Source: Rheinheimera faecalis
GTDB lineage: Bacteria; Pseudomonadota; Gammaproteobacteria; Enterobacterales; Alteromonadaceae
Length of the DNA: 64,000 nt
Direction of reading: 5' to 3'
Assembly (NCBI RefSeq): GCF_021290965.1
Contig: NZ_JAJOYT010000004.1
Location: forward strand, 310,001 to 374,000
The notes under the pieces were generated by a model that saw only the letters and a program-made list of their open reading frames with translations, was not told where the DNA came from and ran no database searches. The position numbers and the translations under genes are program-made. Shown here piece by piece: positions 17,672-26,551 of this stretch (its first letter is position 1; each line of letters opens with the position of its first letter).

Positions 17672-19597
17672 TTGCGTAATTTTACTTCTGTAGTTTTACA
17701 CCAGTGTTTGCAACCGATGATGGACCTGCCTCGTTTTTTTAAGCGCACAGTTTCTATCAGTATCGATTGCTTTATTTTATTTGCATCCTGGGTGCTTGCT
17801 TATTATTTACGCTATGACAGCTTAGAATTAATAAAAGACGAGTCTTTTGTTTTAAGTTTTATGGCCGTCATGTTGGCGACTATCGTTGTTTTTAGTCTGT
17901 TAGGTTTATATAGAGCTGTTGTGCGTTTTATTGGCCTGCGTTCTATGGTTGCTATAGCTGCCGGTACTGCGGTTTCGGGGGTTCTACTGCAGTTCGCTAT
18001 TGATGCCAATGCTTTTTTATATAGCCTGTCTGGCAATATGAATTATGTGTTTTTTGCTTTTGCAGGTATTGCTGGCTCACGATTATTACTTCGGGAGCTG
18101 GTTACAGCAAGCGGACGTAATGCTCAGCATAAAGTACTGATTTATGGAGCTGGCGCCAGTGGCCGACAGTTATTGCTTGCGCTTGCTAGTAGTGTCGAAT
18201 TTAGAGCTGTGGCTTTTGTGGATGATGACCCTTCATTTCATGGCGTGATGATTCGGGATGTGAAAGTGCATTCACCAGATTGCATTGAAGATCTAATAAA
18301 GAAGTATGGTATTAGCCGTATTTTACTTGCTGTACCCTCCGCAAGCCGTGGCACCAGAGCCAAATTGATAGAACGTTTAGAGCCTTTGGGTTTGCCTGTA
18401 CTGACTATTCCTGGCATGACGGATTTAGTTGACGGTAAAATGAAGATTGATGAGCTGCAGGACGTTAAAATTGAAGACCTGTTAGGGAGGGATCCTGTAG
18501 CACCGGTGCCGTCTTTATTAACTGCCAACATCACAGGTAAAGTGGTGATGGTCACCGGAGCTGGTGGCTCTATTGGTTCTGAGCTATGCAGGCAGATAAT
18601 TTTGCAGTCGCCTCAAAAGCTGGTGTTATTTGAGTCGTCCGAATTTGCTTTGTATGAAATTGATAAAGAGCTGACAACAACTTTAGCGAATCAGCAGTTG
18701 GATGTGCAATTACTGCCTGTGTTAGGCACTGTAATTGATCAGCAACGTTTACAGCAAATTATGCAAAGTTATCATGTGCAAACTGTTTACCATGCTGCTG
18801 CTTATAAGCATGTACCTTTGGTAGAGTTTAACGTCATTGAGGGTTTGCGAAATAATCTGTTCGGCACCTGGCATACGGCTGAAGCCGCTATTGCCTCAAA
18901 TGTTGAAACTTTTGTGTTGATTTCTACCGATAAAGCGGTACGCCCAACCAATGTGATGGGGACAACTAAAAGATTAGCTGAGCTGGCATTGCAGGCGCTT
19001 GCTACAAGGCAGCAGAGTACCCGTTTTTGTATGGTGCGTTTTGGCAATGTGCTAGGGTCCTCCGGCTCAGTTGTGCCTTTATTTCGTAAGCAAATTAAAA
19101 AGGGTGGGCCTATAACCCTTACCCACGAAGACATTACCCGTTATTTTATGACTATTCCTGAAGCCGCTCAGTTGGTGATCCAAGCTGGTGCCATGGGGGA
19201 AGGTGGGGATGTATTTGTGCTGGATATGGGCGAACCGGTAAAAATTTATGATCTGGCAAAAAAAATGGTGCATTTAACCGGGCTGGAAATAAAAAACAAG
19301 CAAAACCCTCAAGGTGACATTGAGATTAAAATTACTGGTTTAAGGCCTGGCGAGAAGTTATACGAAGAATTGCTGATAGGAGACGATGAAAAACCTACCC
19401 GGCATCCACGCATTAAAGCGGCTAACGAAGTTTGCTTAAATTGGGCTGAAATGCAGGCGTTGCTGAGTGAATTAAGCGAGGCATCTACCAATTATGACCT
19501 GGAAAAAATCAGGGCTTTAATGTTAAATGCGCCCACTGGGTTTAACCCAACAGACGGTATTTGCGATTTATGGTGGCGAGCAAATAAAAGCATCTAG
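17672..19597 (+). CDS. pglF: PglF-like UDP-GlcNAc 4,6-dehydratase (membrane), copy 1
   Basis: About 641 residues. Four N-terminal membrane helices (residues about 15-130) are followed by a CoA-binding-like Rossmann domain (VLIYGAGASGRQLL) and the extended SDR dehydratase domain (VTGAGGSIGSELCRQ near residue 293; ISTDKAVRPTNVMGTTKR with the Thr-Asp-Lys triad and Met replacing the SDR Tyr; LRPGEKLYEELL). This is the CapD/PglF/WbpM class that makes UDP-4-keto-6-deoxy-GlcNAc. The start is uncertain: TTG 17672 follows GGAG at 6 nt, TTG 17660 and ATG 17717 are alternatives. It is followed by a close paralogue, so one copy may serve a different sugar or be redundant. Confidence 0.88.
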   Translation: MRNFTSVVLHQCLQPMMDLPRFFKRTVSISIDCFILFASWVLAYYLRYDSLELIKDESFVLSFMAVMLATIVVFSLLGLYRAVVRFIGLRSMVAIAAGTAVSGVLLQFAIDANAFLYSLSGNMNYVFFAFAGIAGSRLLLRELVTASGRNAQHKVLIYGAGASGRQLLLALASSVEFRAVAFVDDDPSFHGVMIRDVKVHSPDCIEDLIKKYGISRILLAVPSASRGTRAKLIERLEPLGLPVLTIPGMTDLVDGKMKIDELQDVKIEDLLGRDPVAPVPSLLTANITGKVVMVTGAGGSIGSELCRQIILQSPQKLVLFESSEFALYEIDKELTTTLANQQLDVQLLPVLGTVIDQQRLQQIMQSYHVQTVYHAAAYKHVPLVEFNVIEGLRNNLFGTWHTAEAAIASNVETFVLISTDKAVRPTNVMGTTKRLAELALQALATRQQSTRFCMVRFGNVLGSSGSVVPLFRKQIKKGGPITLTHEDITRYFMTIPEAAQLVIQAGAMGEGGDVFVLDMGEPVKIYDLAKKMVHLTGLEIKNKQNPQGDIEIKITGLRPGEKLYEELLIGDDEKPTRHPRIKAANEVCLNWAEMQALLSELSEASTNYDLEKIRALMLNAPTGFNPTDGICDLWWRANKSI

Positions 19598-19848
19598 CCG
19601 ACATAATTTGTTAACAGATCAGTAGTTAAATAACGCTTAGTTACTAAAACTCTGTTGTGCCAAAACAGATAAAAATGTAATGTTGATGTAAATACAGAAC
19701 TCAAAGGACATTTTTATTCATAGAAAGTTCGTTTTTAGTGGGCTACAACTGGTAGATATTCAAAGGCTGACCTAAGCTGATGTTCTTAAAACCAGTCATA
19801 AAGCTGACAAAAATAGACAACTCTATTGAGTAAAGAGGGAGTGAAAGC

Positions 19849-21765
19849 GTGACTTGGATGATGTCGCTACCCCGTGCAACAAAACGGGCAATATCTGTAC
19901 TATCAGATCTAATCTTTTTGTTAAGTGCATTGCTCATAGCTAGTTGGTTGTGCGGCATATTGCAACCTATTGAATTTATATTGTCTCATGCTATTGGCCT
20001 ATTGATTTGGCTTGGCGTTAGTATTGCTGTTTTTTCATATTTGGGGTTATACCGTGCCATTTTGCGTTATATGGCTCCTCAAGCTGTGGCTACGGTCATT
20101 AATGGCGTGATGGTCAGCTCAGTTGGCCTGATTGTTTTATGTTGGTTTTTACCCTTGATGGATATCATTCGTTTGGTTTTGTGCTTTGCTGTAATTGCCG
20201 TGCTATTGATTGGTGGCAGCAGGTGGGGTTTTCGTAGCGCCTTACAAATGCAACGCCACAAAACAAAAAGCAGGGTTTTAATTTATGGTGCAGGATGTTC
20301 GGGCCGACAATTATTGTATGCATTGCAAAGTGGTGATGAATACAAGCCAGTAGTTTTTGTCGATGATAATACCGAACTGCAAAAAACTACTGTGTGCGGC
20401 TTAACCGTTTTACCTTCTGAATTACTGGAAAAAGCTATACAACGTTATCGTGTAGACCGGGTGTTGTTGGCTATGCCCTCTGCTGGCCGTGGTCGTAAAC
20501 GTGAATTACTGGAGCTACTTTCCAGGTTACCCGTACCTGTACAAAGTATTCCCGGTATGGCCGATTTAGTGGCCGGGCATATGAAAATTGACGATTTACA
20601 GGATGTTCGTATTGAAGATTTGTTAGGTCGGGAAGTCATAGAACCTGACCAACAGTTGCTACAAACAAATATAAGAAACAAAGTAGTGATGGTGACCGGC
20701 GCAGGCGGTTCTATCGGCTCTGAGTTATGTCGACAAATTATTCAATGTAAACCTGATATGTTGGTGCTATTTGATGTCTCCGAATTTGCGTTGTACTCCA
20801 TCGAACGTGAGTTAAATGCTGTTAAAAGGCGATTTGGTTACCAGTGTGGTATTAAACCGGTTTTAGGCTCTGTACAACAGCAGAAACTGCTGGAACAGGT
20901 GATGACTAACTTTCAGGTGCATACTGTTTATCATGCTGCAGCATACAAGCATGTGCCTTTGGTTGAATACAATATGGTGGAAGGGGTACGCAATAACGTA
21001 TTTGGCACCTGGGCTTGTGCGGAAGCAGCCATCGCAGCAAGAGTTGAGAACTTTGTATTGATTTCTACCGACAAAGCCGTTCGCCCGACCAATGTGATGG
21101 GGGCGAGCAAACGTATGGCTGAATTGGTGCTGCAAGGCTTAGCCAGCAGGCAGACTAGCACCCGTATGTGTATGGTGCGATTTGGAAATGTTTTAGGTTC
21201 GTCTGGCTCTGTGGTGCCTTTATTTGCGCAGCAAATTAAAGCCGGTGGCCCCGTTACTTTAACTCACAAAGAAATCACCCGATTTTTTATGACCATACCT
21301 GAGGCGTCGCAATTAGTTATTCAGGCTGGCGCTATGGCCAAAGGGGGGGAGGTTTTTGTATTGGATATGGGCGAGCCAGTGCGTATTTATGATTTGGCCA
21401 AACGTATGATCCATTTGGCAGGCTTAAAGTTAAAAAATAAAGCGAACCCTAATGGCGATATTGAAATTCAGATCACCGGGCTGAGACCAGGTGAGAAGCT
21501 CTATGAAGAGTTATTGATAGGTAATAATGAAAGTAAGACAGAGCATGTCAGGATTCGAGCAGCCAAAGAACAATTTTTGTCATGGTCGGCCACTATGCTG
21601 TTATTAAACAGTCTGGATGTTGCTTGTCAGAGCTTTGATCAACAAATGCTACGGCAAATTTTATTGGATGCACCTACAGGCTTCGCTCCAAGCAGTGAAA
21701 TTTGTGACTTATTATTTGTCAGTGGACATACCAGTGAAACAGTGAAAAAAGAGCTGGTGCATTAG
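19849..21765 (+). CDS. pglF: PglF-like UDP-GlcNAc 4,6-dehydratase (membrane), copy 2
   Basis: 638 residues with the same architecture as its upstream neighbour: N-terminal membrane helices, a VLIYGAGCSGRQLLYAL Rossmann domain, VTGAGGSIGSELCRQ near residue 281, ISTDKAVRPTNVMGASKR with the catalytic triad, and LRPGEKLYEELL. Alignment by eye shows long identical blocks in the catalytic half and clear divergence in the membrane half. GTG 19849 is preceded by AGAGGGAG at 7 nt. The 251-bp gap between the copies shows no gene. It probably also generates the 4-keto-6-deoxy intermediate for diNAcBac or a related sugar. Confidence 0.87.
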   Translation: MTWMMSLPRATKRAISVLSDLIFLLSALLIASWLCGILQPIEFILSHAIGLLIWLGVSIAVFSYLGLYRAILRYMAPQAVATVINGVMVSSVGLIVLCWFLPLMDIIRLVLCFAVIAVLLIGGSRWGFRSALQMQRHKTKSRVLIYGAGCSGRQLLYALQSGDEYKPVVFVDDNTELQKTTVCGLTVLPSELLEKAIQRYRVDRVLLAMPSAGRGRKRELLELLSRLPVPVQSIPGMADLVAGHMKIDDLQDVRIEDLLGREVIEPDQQLLQTNIRNKVVMVTGAGGSIGSELCRQIIQCKPDMLVLFDVSEFALYSIERELNAVKRRFGYQCGIKPVLGSVQQQKLLEQVMTNFQVHTVYHAAAYKHVPLVEYNMVEGVRNNVFGTWACAEAAIAARVENFVLISTDKAVRPTNVMGASKRMAELVLQGLASRQTSTRMCMVRFGNVLGSSGSVVPLFAQQIKAGGPVTLTHKEITRFFMTIPEASQLVIQAGAMAKGGEVFVLDMGEPVRIYDLAKRMIHLAGLKLKNKANPNGDIEIQITGLRPGEKLYEELLIGNNESKTEHVRIRAAKEQFLSWSATMLLLNSLDVACQSFDQQMLRQILLDAPTGFAPSSEICDLLFVSGHTSETVKKELVH

Positions 21766-21796
21766 GTAAACGTCTGTGATAACACCATTTTCCGGC

Positions 21797-21850
21797 TTGT
21801 TTTAAGTTGGAATGTTGTAAAACAACCGACAAAAAATGCTTGTCGGTTGT
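21797..21850 (+). promoter_or_regulatory. Two overlapping inverted repeats in the yjbE leader
   Basis: TTGTTTTA (21797-21804) is a perfect inverted repeat of TAAAACAA (21818-21825). ACAACCGACA (21822-21831) is a perfect inverted repeat of TGTCGGTTGT (21841-21850). The middle ACAA is shared, so in RNA the two hairpins would be mutually exclusive. Neither is followed by a U-run. They could be operator sites or a conformational switch in the leader of the exopolysaccharide operon. Confidence 0.5.
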
Positions 21851-21897
21851 ACGAAAAACCTCTATTCTTAGGGGACTTTTTTTAAAGGGATGATGTG

Positions 21898-22317
21898 ATG
21901 AAAAAATTAAGCGTATTAATGGCCGCTATGTTAGTGGTTTCTGGTGCTGTAATGGCTCAGGGTGAAGAAACTGGTTCTGCTGGTGCTGGTTCAGGTGCTT
22001 CAGCTGCTGGTTCAGGCTTAGGTGCTATTGGTGGTATCGCTACTGGTACTATCGTAGCTGGTGCTATTGCTGCAGGTGTATTAGCTGCTGTTGTTTCTAA
22101 CAACCGTAGCGATTCTCCAGTAAATTGCCCTACAGGCCAAACTTTGGTAAACGGTACTTGCCAACCTACACAAACTTTACAGTGTGAAGGCGATGATCCG
22201 TTAGTTGGCTCTGTTTGCGTTGGCACAAGCTCGACAGTAACAGTTTCTGGTACCGGCACTAATACATCAACTGTATCTGTTCCTGTGACTTTCACTTACG
22301 CACCAACACTGCGTTAA
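21898..22317 (+). CDS. yjbE: YjbE/GfcA-like small secreted Gly/Ala/Thr-rich protein
   Basis: 139 residues: a signal peptide (MKKLSVLMAAMLVVSGAVMA), a Gly/Ala/Ser-rich segment containing a hydrophobic glycine-zipper-like stretch (GIATGTIVAGAIAAGVLAA), a short Cys-rich region with four Cys (NCPTGQ, GTCQP, LQCEG, SVCVG), and a Thr/Ser-rich tail. AAAGGGA supports ATG 21898 over the overlapping GTG three bases earlier. Position directly before yjbF, yjbG and yjbH homologues matches the first gene of the enterobacterial yjbEFGH and gfcABCD operons. Function in those operons is not established. The Cys-rich part is unusual for a YjbE-like protein. Confidence 0.7.
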   Translation: MKKLSVLMAAMLVVSGAVMAQGEETGSAGAGSGASAAGSGLGAIGGIATGTIVAGAIAAGVLAAVVSNNRSDSPVNCPTGQTLVNGTCQPTQTLQCEGDDPLVGSVCVGTSSTVTVSGTGTNTSTVSVPVTFTYAPTLR

Positions 22318-22331
22318 TTGATTGCACTTTG

Positions 22332-22357
22332 AAAAAGCCGCCTAATGGCGGCTTTTT
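22332..22357 (+). terminator. Strong intrinsic terminator between yjbE and yjbF
   Basis: AAAAAGCCGCC (22332-22342), loop TAAT, GGCGGCTTTTT (22347-22357): a perfect 11-bp stem ending in a T-run, 14 nt after the yjbE stop. It would give a high ratio of yjbE to yjbFGH transcripts, with distal genes expressed by read-through. Confidence 0.88.
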
Positions 22358-22388
22358 GTTATCTATACTTTCGCTTGAAATGGATCTT

Positions 22389-23075
22389 ATGCATAAATTC
22401 ATACGGCTTTTTATATTTTTTGCTTTGACAACTTTAGTTGGTTGCTCAAGCACTTTTCGTACTTATACACAGACTCTGGAACTGGCATTTAATCCGGGTG
22501 ATGGAGCAAGTTTAACTAAAGCTGAACTTGCTGCGCGAGAAAGTGATGTGTTGTATGCAAAAGTTGGAGCTCTGCCTAATGCAGTTCTTGTTTTAGCGTT
22601 TATTGAGCACAGCCAGTTTAAGTGGGTTTCAGCTGATGAAGCTATGTTGGTGCTTGAAAAAGGCCGTGTAGTAAAAACGACCGGATTCGAAAATAACCTG
22701 CTGTATTTGTCTGATATTGCACTTGACCCATTAAAACAAAAAATGGCAAAAATACAGCCGGGGCAAACCTGGCAAAGTATAAGCGACTGGTCCGGCAATT
22801 CTGAATCAGGACACAAGCTAAGTTATGAAATTTTGTTTACTGAAGTGACCAGCCTGGATTTACTTGAACACCGTTTTCAGACCAAATTAGTCACAGAACA
22901 GGTTACCTTTGCTAATGGGCAGACCGCTATTAATCAGTTTTGGTTTGATTTAAATAGTGGTTGGTTATTAAAAAGTAAACAAACCATTGCTCCATTTTGG
23001 CCAGAAGTTGAACTGGTTCATATTAGTACAGCAGGTCGTTTGTTAGGTGTAATTAAAAAAGGAAGTTTAAGATGA
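22389..23075 (+). CDS. yjbF: YjbF/GfcB-family outer-membrane-type lipoprotein
   Basis: 228 residues with a lipoprotein signal (MHKFIRLFIFFALTTLVGC; lipobox LVGC) and a beta-rich body (FRTYTQTLELAF, TWQSISDWSG, FWFDLNSGWLLKSKQTIAPFWP) typical of the YjbF/YmcC family of group 4 capsule and exopolysaccharide operons. ATG 22389 gives a standard lipoprotein signal; ATG 22380 would add three residues. Any start nearer 22329 falls inside the terminator hairpin and is rejected. The stop overlaps the yjbG start. It is inferred to be periplasmic-facing, anchored in a membrane. Confidence 0.83.
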   Translation: MHKFIRLFIFFALTTLVGCSSTFRTYTQTLELAFNPGDGASLTKAELAARESDVLYAKVGALPNAVLVLAFIEHSQFKWVSADEAMLVLEKGRVVKTTGFENNLLYLSDIALDPLKQKMAKIQPGQTWQSISDWSGNSESGHKLSYEILFTEVTSLDLLEHRFQTKLVTEQVTFANGQTAINQFWFDLNSGWLLKSKQTIAPFWPEVELVHISTAGRLLGVIKKGSLR

Positions 23076-23833
23076 GCCGCTTAAGCAGTTTTACTCTTGC
23101 TGTTGGAATTATGGGGTTTAGTGCTGTAAAAGCCGCCACACCTGTTGTTCTTGTTGAGCATCAAGGCAATTATCAAGGCTATTTTGAGCGACCCAGATTG
23201 GGGTTGGTTGTCTCACAGTTAAACACCTCAGCTTCATTATATTGGCCTGCGGCTAAGCTGTTTAAAGTAGACGTCGAAACTAAGCTCAAGCTTGAACAGC
23301 AACGTACCCAACTGCTTAATCAGTTAGCTCTGCTTAAACAAGAGTTTCAGCAAAGCTCTGAGCCAGGTTTGGCTACCAGTGTAGAAAAGCTAGAAAAAAA
23401 TATTGCTGGTTGGGAGTTAGCAGGCAATATGAATTTACCGCTGGATCCTGATAGCGTAAGGGCGAAAAAATCTCTTAACCCTTTACTTTCAGAAGGACAA
23501 TATAAACTGGTTGTTACATCAAGACCCACAGAGTTACAAATAGAAGGTTTAGCAGCAAAGCAAAAAGTGTCATTGCTTAACGCTGTTTCTGTGCACAGTT
23601 ATCTTGATAGCATTTCTTTACTGGAAGGTGGCAGCAGCTCCTTTGTTTATGTTATGCCAGCTTCTGGTGAGTTTTTTATTGCAAAAACTGGTTTGTGGAA
23701 CAAAAAACATCAGGAAGTTTTACCAGGCACTCTGTTGTTTGTTCCTTTTGAACAACGGCTTTTGCCGGATTCTTTTAGTAATATTAACGAACAAATTGTA
23801 GAACTTTTGCTGCACAAGGTTGTTGCCCAATGA
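23072..23833 (+). CDS. yjbG: YjbG/GfcC-family periplasmic protein
   Basis: 253 residues with a signal peptide ending near VKAATP, a helical hairpin region (LKLEQQRTQLLNQLALLKQEFQQ), and a repeated beta-grasp-like part (YKLVVTSRPTELQIEGL, SYLDSISLLEGGSSSFVYVMPASGEF) as in GfcC, a periplasmic protein of group 4 capsule secretion. It overlaps both neighbours by 4 nt (ATGA at each end), indicating tight coupling with yjbF and yjbH. Confidence 0.82.
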   Translation: MSRLSSFTLAVGIMGFSAVKAATPVVLVEHQGNYQGYFERPRLGLVVSQLNTSASLYWPAAKLFKVDVETKLKLEQQRTQLLNQLALLKQEFQQSSEPGLATSVEKLEKNIAGWELAGNMNLPLDPDSVRAKKSLNPLLSEGQYKLVVTSRPTELQIEGLAAKQKVSLLNAVSVHSYLDSISLLEGGSSSFVYVMPASGEFFIAKTGLWNKKHQEVLPGTLLFVPFEQRLLPDSFSNINEQIVELLLHKVVAQ

Positions 23834-25923
23834 AGAAGTCCTGTTTAGCTGTTTTGCTTTCCATGCTGCTATGCTCTGCAGTTTCTGCTGAAGAATACTT
23901 TTCTCCAGCCTCAAATAATTATTCGCAAGGCAATCATGGTGGTATAGGTTTAATTCAGATGCCAACGGCCCGAATGAATGAGGCCGGTGCTTTTAGCCTG
24001 AATTATCAAGATAGCGAAGAATACAGGTTTTGGTCGGCGTCCTTGATGTTATTCCCCTGGATGGAAACTACGGTAAGATATTCCGATGTTAGGACGCAGT
24101 TGTACAGCAATGATCCTGGTTTTAGTGGCGATCAAACACTCAAAGACAAGGGCATAGATGTTAAATTTAAACTATGGAACGAAAGTGAGTTTTTACCGGA
24201 TGTATCCGTAGGTTTCCGTGATTTTGGGGGTACAGGATTATTTGAAAGTGAATCTATTGTAGCCAGTAAACGTATTGGCCCTTTTGATTTTCATTTAGGT
24301 ATAGGTTGGGGTTATCTGGGCCGTAAAGGCAATATCACCAACCCATTTTGTAAGTTAAATGACAGCTTTTGTGACAGACCTGGTGGTTTTAGCGGCGTAG
24401 GTGGAAAAATTGATTACCAGCGTTTTTTTAAAGGTCCTGCAGCTTTATACGGCGGTATGGAATACCAGACTCCTTGGCATCCGTTGCGCCTGAAACTGGA
24501 ATACGATGGCAATAATTACCAACAAGATAGAGCCGGGGTTTTGATTCAGGATTCTGATTTTAATATAGGTGCGGTTTATGCGCTGAACGATTCATTTGAT
24601 CTAAATTTAAACTACCAGCGTGGTAATACTTTTGGTTTTGGCGTGAATTACAAACTGGATTTTAATAATCTGAAGCAGATTAAACTAGATCCTCCGGCCA
24701 AAGATATTCCTGATGTACGGGTGGCGTCTATAGAGGTATTAGACAAAGCACAGCTTCGGCAGGATTTATATTTAAATGCTGGTTTTGTCGTAAATAACTA
24801 TGTATTAAAAGATAGCGAGATTATTTTAAGAGGCTCACAAATTGCTTACCGCGATGAAGACGTAGCAATGAACCGAATTGGTAGGGTGCTCGCCACCCAT
24901 TTACCAGAGTCCATCAAGACCTACAGAATTGTGACTCAAGCCATGGATTTACCTATGGTTGAAACTACAGTAAATGCAGAGCAGTTTGTAAAAGCGGCTC
25001 GTTATGAAACACCGGAGGCTGATGTAAAAACAACTTACCAAAGAGTTGAGCCTGTATTAGGTGATGAGCAGTGGGCTGTAGAGCGTGATGAAAGTGGTTT
25101 TGGTTACAACGCTGACATATTTTGGATCCAAACCTTTGGGAGTCCAGAAAAGTTTTATATGTACCAAGGCGGTTTGCTGTTAGGCGGTGGTTATCAGTTT
25201 AATACGAACTTTAGTCTGCAAACTACAGCAAAAGTGAACCTACTAACCAACTTTGATGACTTTACCTTCAAAGTTGATGCTGAGAGTACAAGCGTACCTC
25301 GTGTCCGCACTTATGTGCGTGAATATGTTAGCCGTAGTGATGTGACTATGGAAAATTTGTATGGCCTTTGGAAAGATGAAATTACTGATAGCTGGTATGG
25401 TCAAGCTTATGGGGGATATTTAGAAACTATGTTTGGTGGCGTAGGTGGTGAAGTGTTATACAAACCACTAGATTCATCCTTAGCTATTGGCTTGGATATG
25501 AATTACGTGCAACAAAGGGACTATGACAGTGACGTTGCATTTTTTGACTATAAAACCCTGACTGGCCATTTAAGTTTTTATTGGACTCCTCAATGGTTAA
25601 AAGACACGATGATCACTGCCAGTTTTGGCCAATATCTGGCGAAAGATAAAGGTGTGACTGTAGATTTTGCCAAACGTTTTGACAGCGGCATAGTGGTAGG
25701 TGCTTACGCCGCTATTACTGATATGTCGTCAGAGGAATATGGCGAAGGTAGTTTTACCAAAGGTTTTTATGTTTCTATTCCCTTTGATGTATTCGCGCTT
25801 AAATCAGCAACAGGCCGTGGCCGTATTCCATGGATCCCTATTGCCAGAGATGGTGGGCAGATGTTAAATAAACCCGTGAGTTTAAATGCGTTAACAGAAT
25901 CCCGTTCGCCTTTTATGCGTTAA
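23830..25923 (+). CDS. yjbH: YjbH/GfcD-family outer-membrane beta-barrel
   Basis: 697 residues: a signal peptide (MKKSCLAVLLSMLLCSAVSAEE), an opening GGIGLIQMPTARMNEAGAFS typical of YjbH, many alternating amphipathic strands (NLNYQRGNTFGFGVNYKLDF, WYGQAYGGYLETMFGGVGGE), and an end ITDMSSEEYGEGSFTKGFYV. YjbH/GfcD proteins are predicted to form two outer-membrane barrels and to act in polysaccharide export. The start overlaps the yjbG stop by 4 nt, and a strong terminator follows. Its pairing with the bacillosamine-type cluster upstream suggests, but does not prove, that it exports that polymer. Confidence 0.87.
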   Translation: MKKSCLAVLLSMLLCSAVSAEEYFSPASNNYSQGNHGGIGLIQMPTARMNEAGAFSLNYQDSEEYRFWSASLMLFPWMETTVRYSDVRTQLYSNDPGFSGDQTLKDKGIDVKFKLWNESEFLPDVSVGFRDFGGTGLFESESIVASKRIGPFDFHLGIGWGYLGRKGNITNPFCKLNDSFCDRPGGFSGVGGKIDYQRFFKGPAALYGGMEYQTPWHPLRLKLEYDGNNYQQDRAGVLIQDSDFNIGAVYALNDSFDLNLNYQRGNTFGFGVNYKLDFNNLKQIKLDPPAKDIPDVRVASIEVLDKAQLRQDLYLNAGFVVNNYVLKDSEIILRGSQIAYRDEDVAMNRIGRVLATHLPESIKTYRIVTQAMDLPMVETTVNAEQFVKAARYETPEADVKTTYQRVEPVLGDEQWAVERDESGFGYNADIFWIQTFGSPEKFYMYQGGLLLGGGYQFNTNFSLQTTAKVNLLTNFDDFTFKVDAESTSVPRVRTYVREYVSRSDVTMENLYGLWKDEITDSWYGQAYGGYLETMFGGVGGEVLYKPLDSSLAIGLDMNYVQQRDYDSDVAFFDYKTLTGHLSFYWTPQWLKDTMITASFGQYLAKDKGVTVDFAKRFDSGIVVGAYAAITDMSSEEYGEGSFTKGFYVSIPFDVFALKSATGRGRIPWIPIARDGGQMLNKPVSLNALTESRSPFMR

Positions 25924-25938
25924 GCTATGACTGATACA

Positions 25939-25968
25939 ATAAAGCCACTCCTTTGAGTGGCTTTATAA
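25939..25968 (+). terminator. Intrinsic terminator after yjbH
   Basis: ATAAAGCCACTC (25939-25950), loop CTTT, GAGTGGCTTTAT (25955-25966): a perfect 12-bp stem with T-rich 3' arm. It ends only about 20 nt before the rfbC start codon, so rfbC must rely on read-through or on a promoter inside yjbH. Confidence 0.82.
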
Positions 25969-25986
25969 TTTTGTGGACAAAATATA

Positions 25987-26529
25987 ATGATTCAGACGAC
26001 AGCTTTACCTCTTTCTGGCTTGTTGCTGCTGCAACCTAAAGTATTTACCGATGAGCGTGGCTACTTTTTTGAAGTTAATCGCAGTTCTGAATTAAAGGAT
26101 TCTATAGGTGATTTTGAGTTTGTACAGGAGTCGCAGTCGGGTTCTGTACAACATGTGTTGCGTGGCTTGCATTATCAACTTGAGAAGCCGCAAGCCAAAT
26201 TGGTGCGGGTTTTAACGGGTCGTATTTTTGATGTGGTGGTTGATTTAAGGCGGCAGTCTGCCAGTTTTGGTCATTGGTATGGTTTGGAGTTGTGCAGCGA
26301 CAAGAAACAACAGCTTTTTATTCCTGCAGGTTTTGCCCATGGCTTTTTAACCTTAAGCGATTACGCTGAAGTGGCTTATAAAACAGATCAGTATTATGAC
26401 CCAGCTTCTGAGCGTTCTATCAAATGGGACGATCCAGAATTAGCCATCCAATGGCCTATGCAACAAGCTCCTATAGTTTCAGCCAAAGACGCGAAAGCCC
26501 AATCTTTCGCCAGCGCCGACTTATTTTGA
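25987..26529 (+). CDS. rfbC: dTDP-4-dehydrorhamnose 3,5-epimerase
   Basis: A 180-residue RmlC cupin with the catalytic-His motif RGLHYQ (residue about 60), the substrate-binding KLVRVLTGRIFDVVVDLR, and PAGFAHGFLTLSDYAEVAYK containing the catalytic Tyr region. It epimerises dTDP-4-keto-6-deoxyglucose at C3 and C5 in dTDP-L-rhamnose synthesis. The TGA stop is fused to the start of a repeat half-element that fills the gap to rfbD. Confidence 0.95.
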   Translation: MIQTTALPLSGLLLLQPKVFTDERGYFFEVNRSSELKDSIGDFEFVQESQSGSVQHVLRGLHYQLEKPQAKLVRVLTGRIFDVVVDLRRQSASFGHWYGLELCSDKKQQLFIPAGFAHGFLTLSDYAEVAYKTDQYYDPASERSIKWDDPELAIQWPMQQAPIVSAKDAKAQSFASADLF

Positions 26530-26549
26530 AAATGGGGTCAGATCACATT
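26527..26549 (+). repeat. Half copy of the TGGGGTCAGA palindrome
   Basis: The rfbC stop TGA runs directly into AAAATGGGGTCAGATCACAT (26530-26549), exactly the left arm of the full palindromes at 33934 and 36287. The right arm is missing and the rfbD start follows immediately. No other ribosome-binding-like purine stretch is visible ahead of rfbD except the GGGG of the element at long spacing. Confidence 0.85.
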
Positions 26550-26551
26550 TA

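Noticed and set aside
22329-22388. Upstream start of yjbF within the terminator hairpin
   Set aside because: It would translate the stem-loop and destroy the lipoprotein signal, which starts at ATG 22389.
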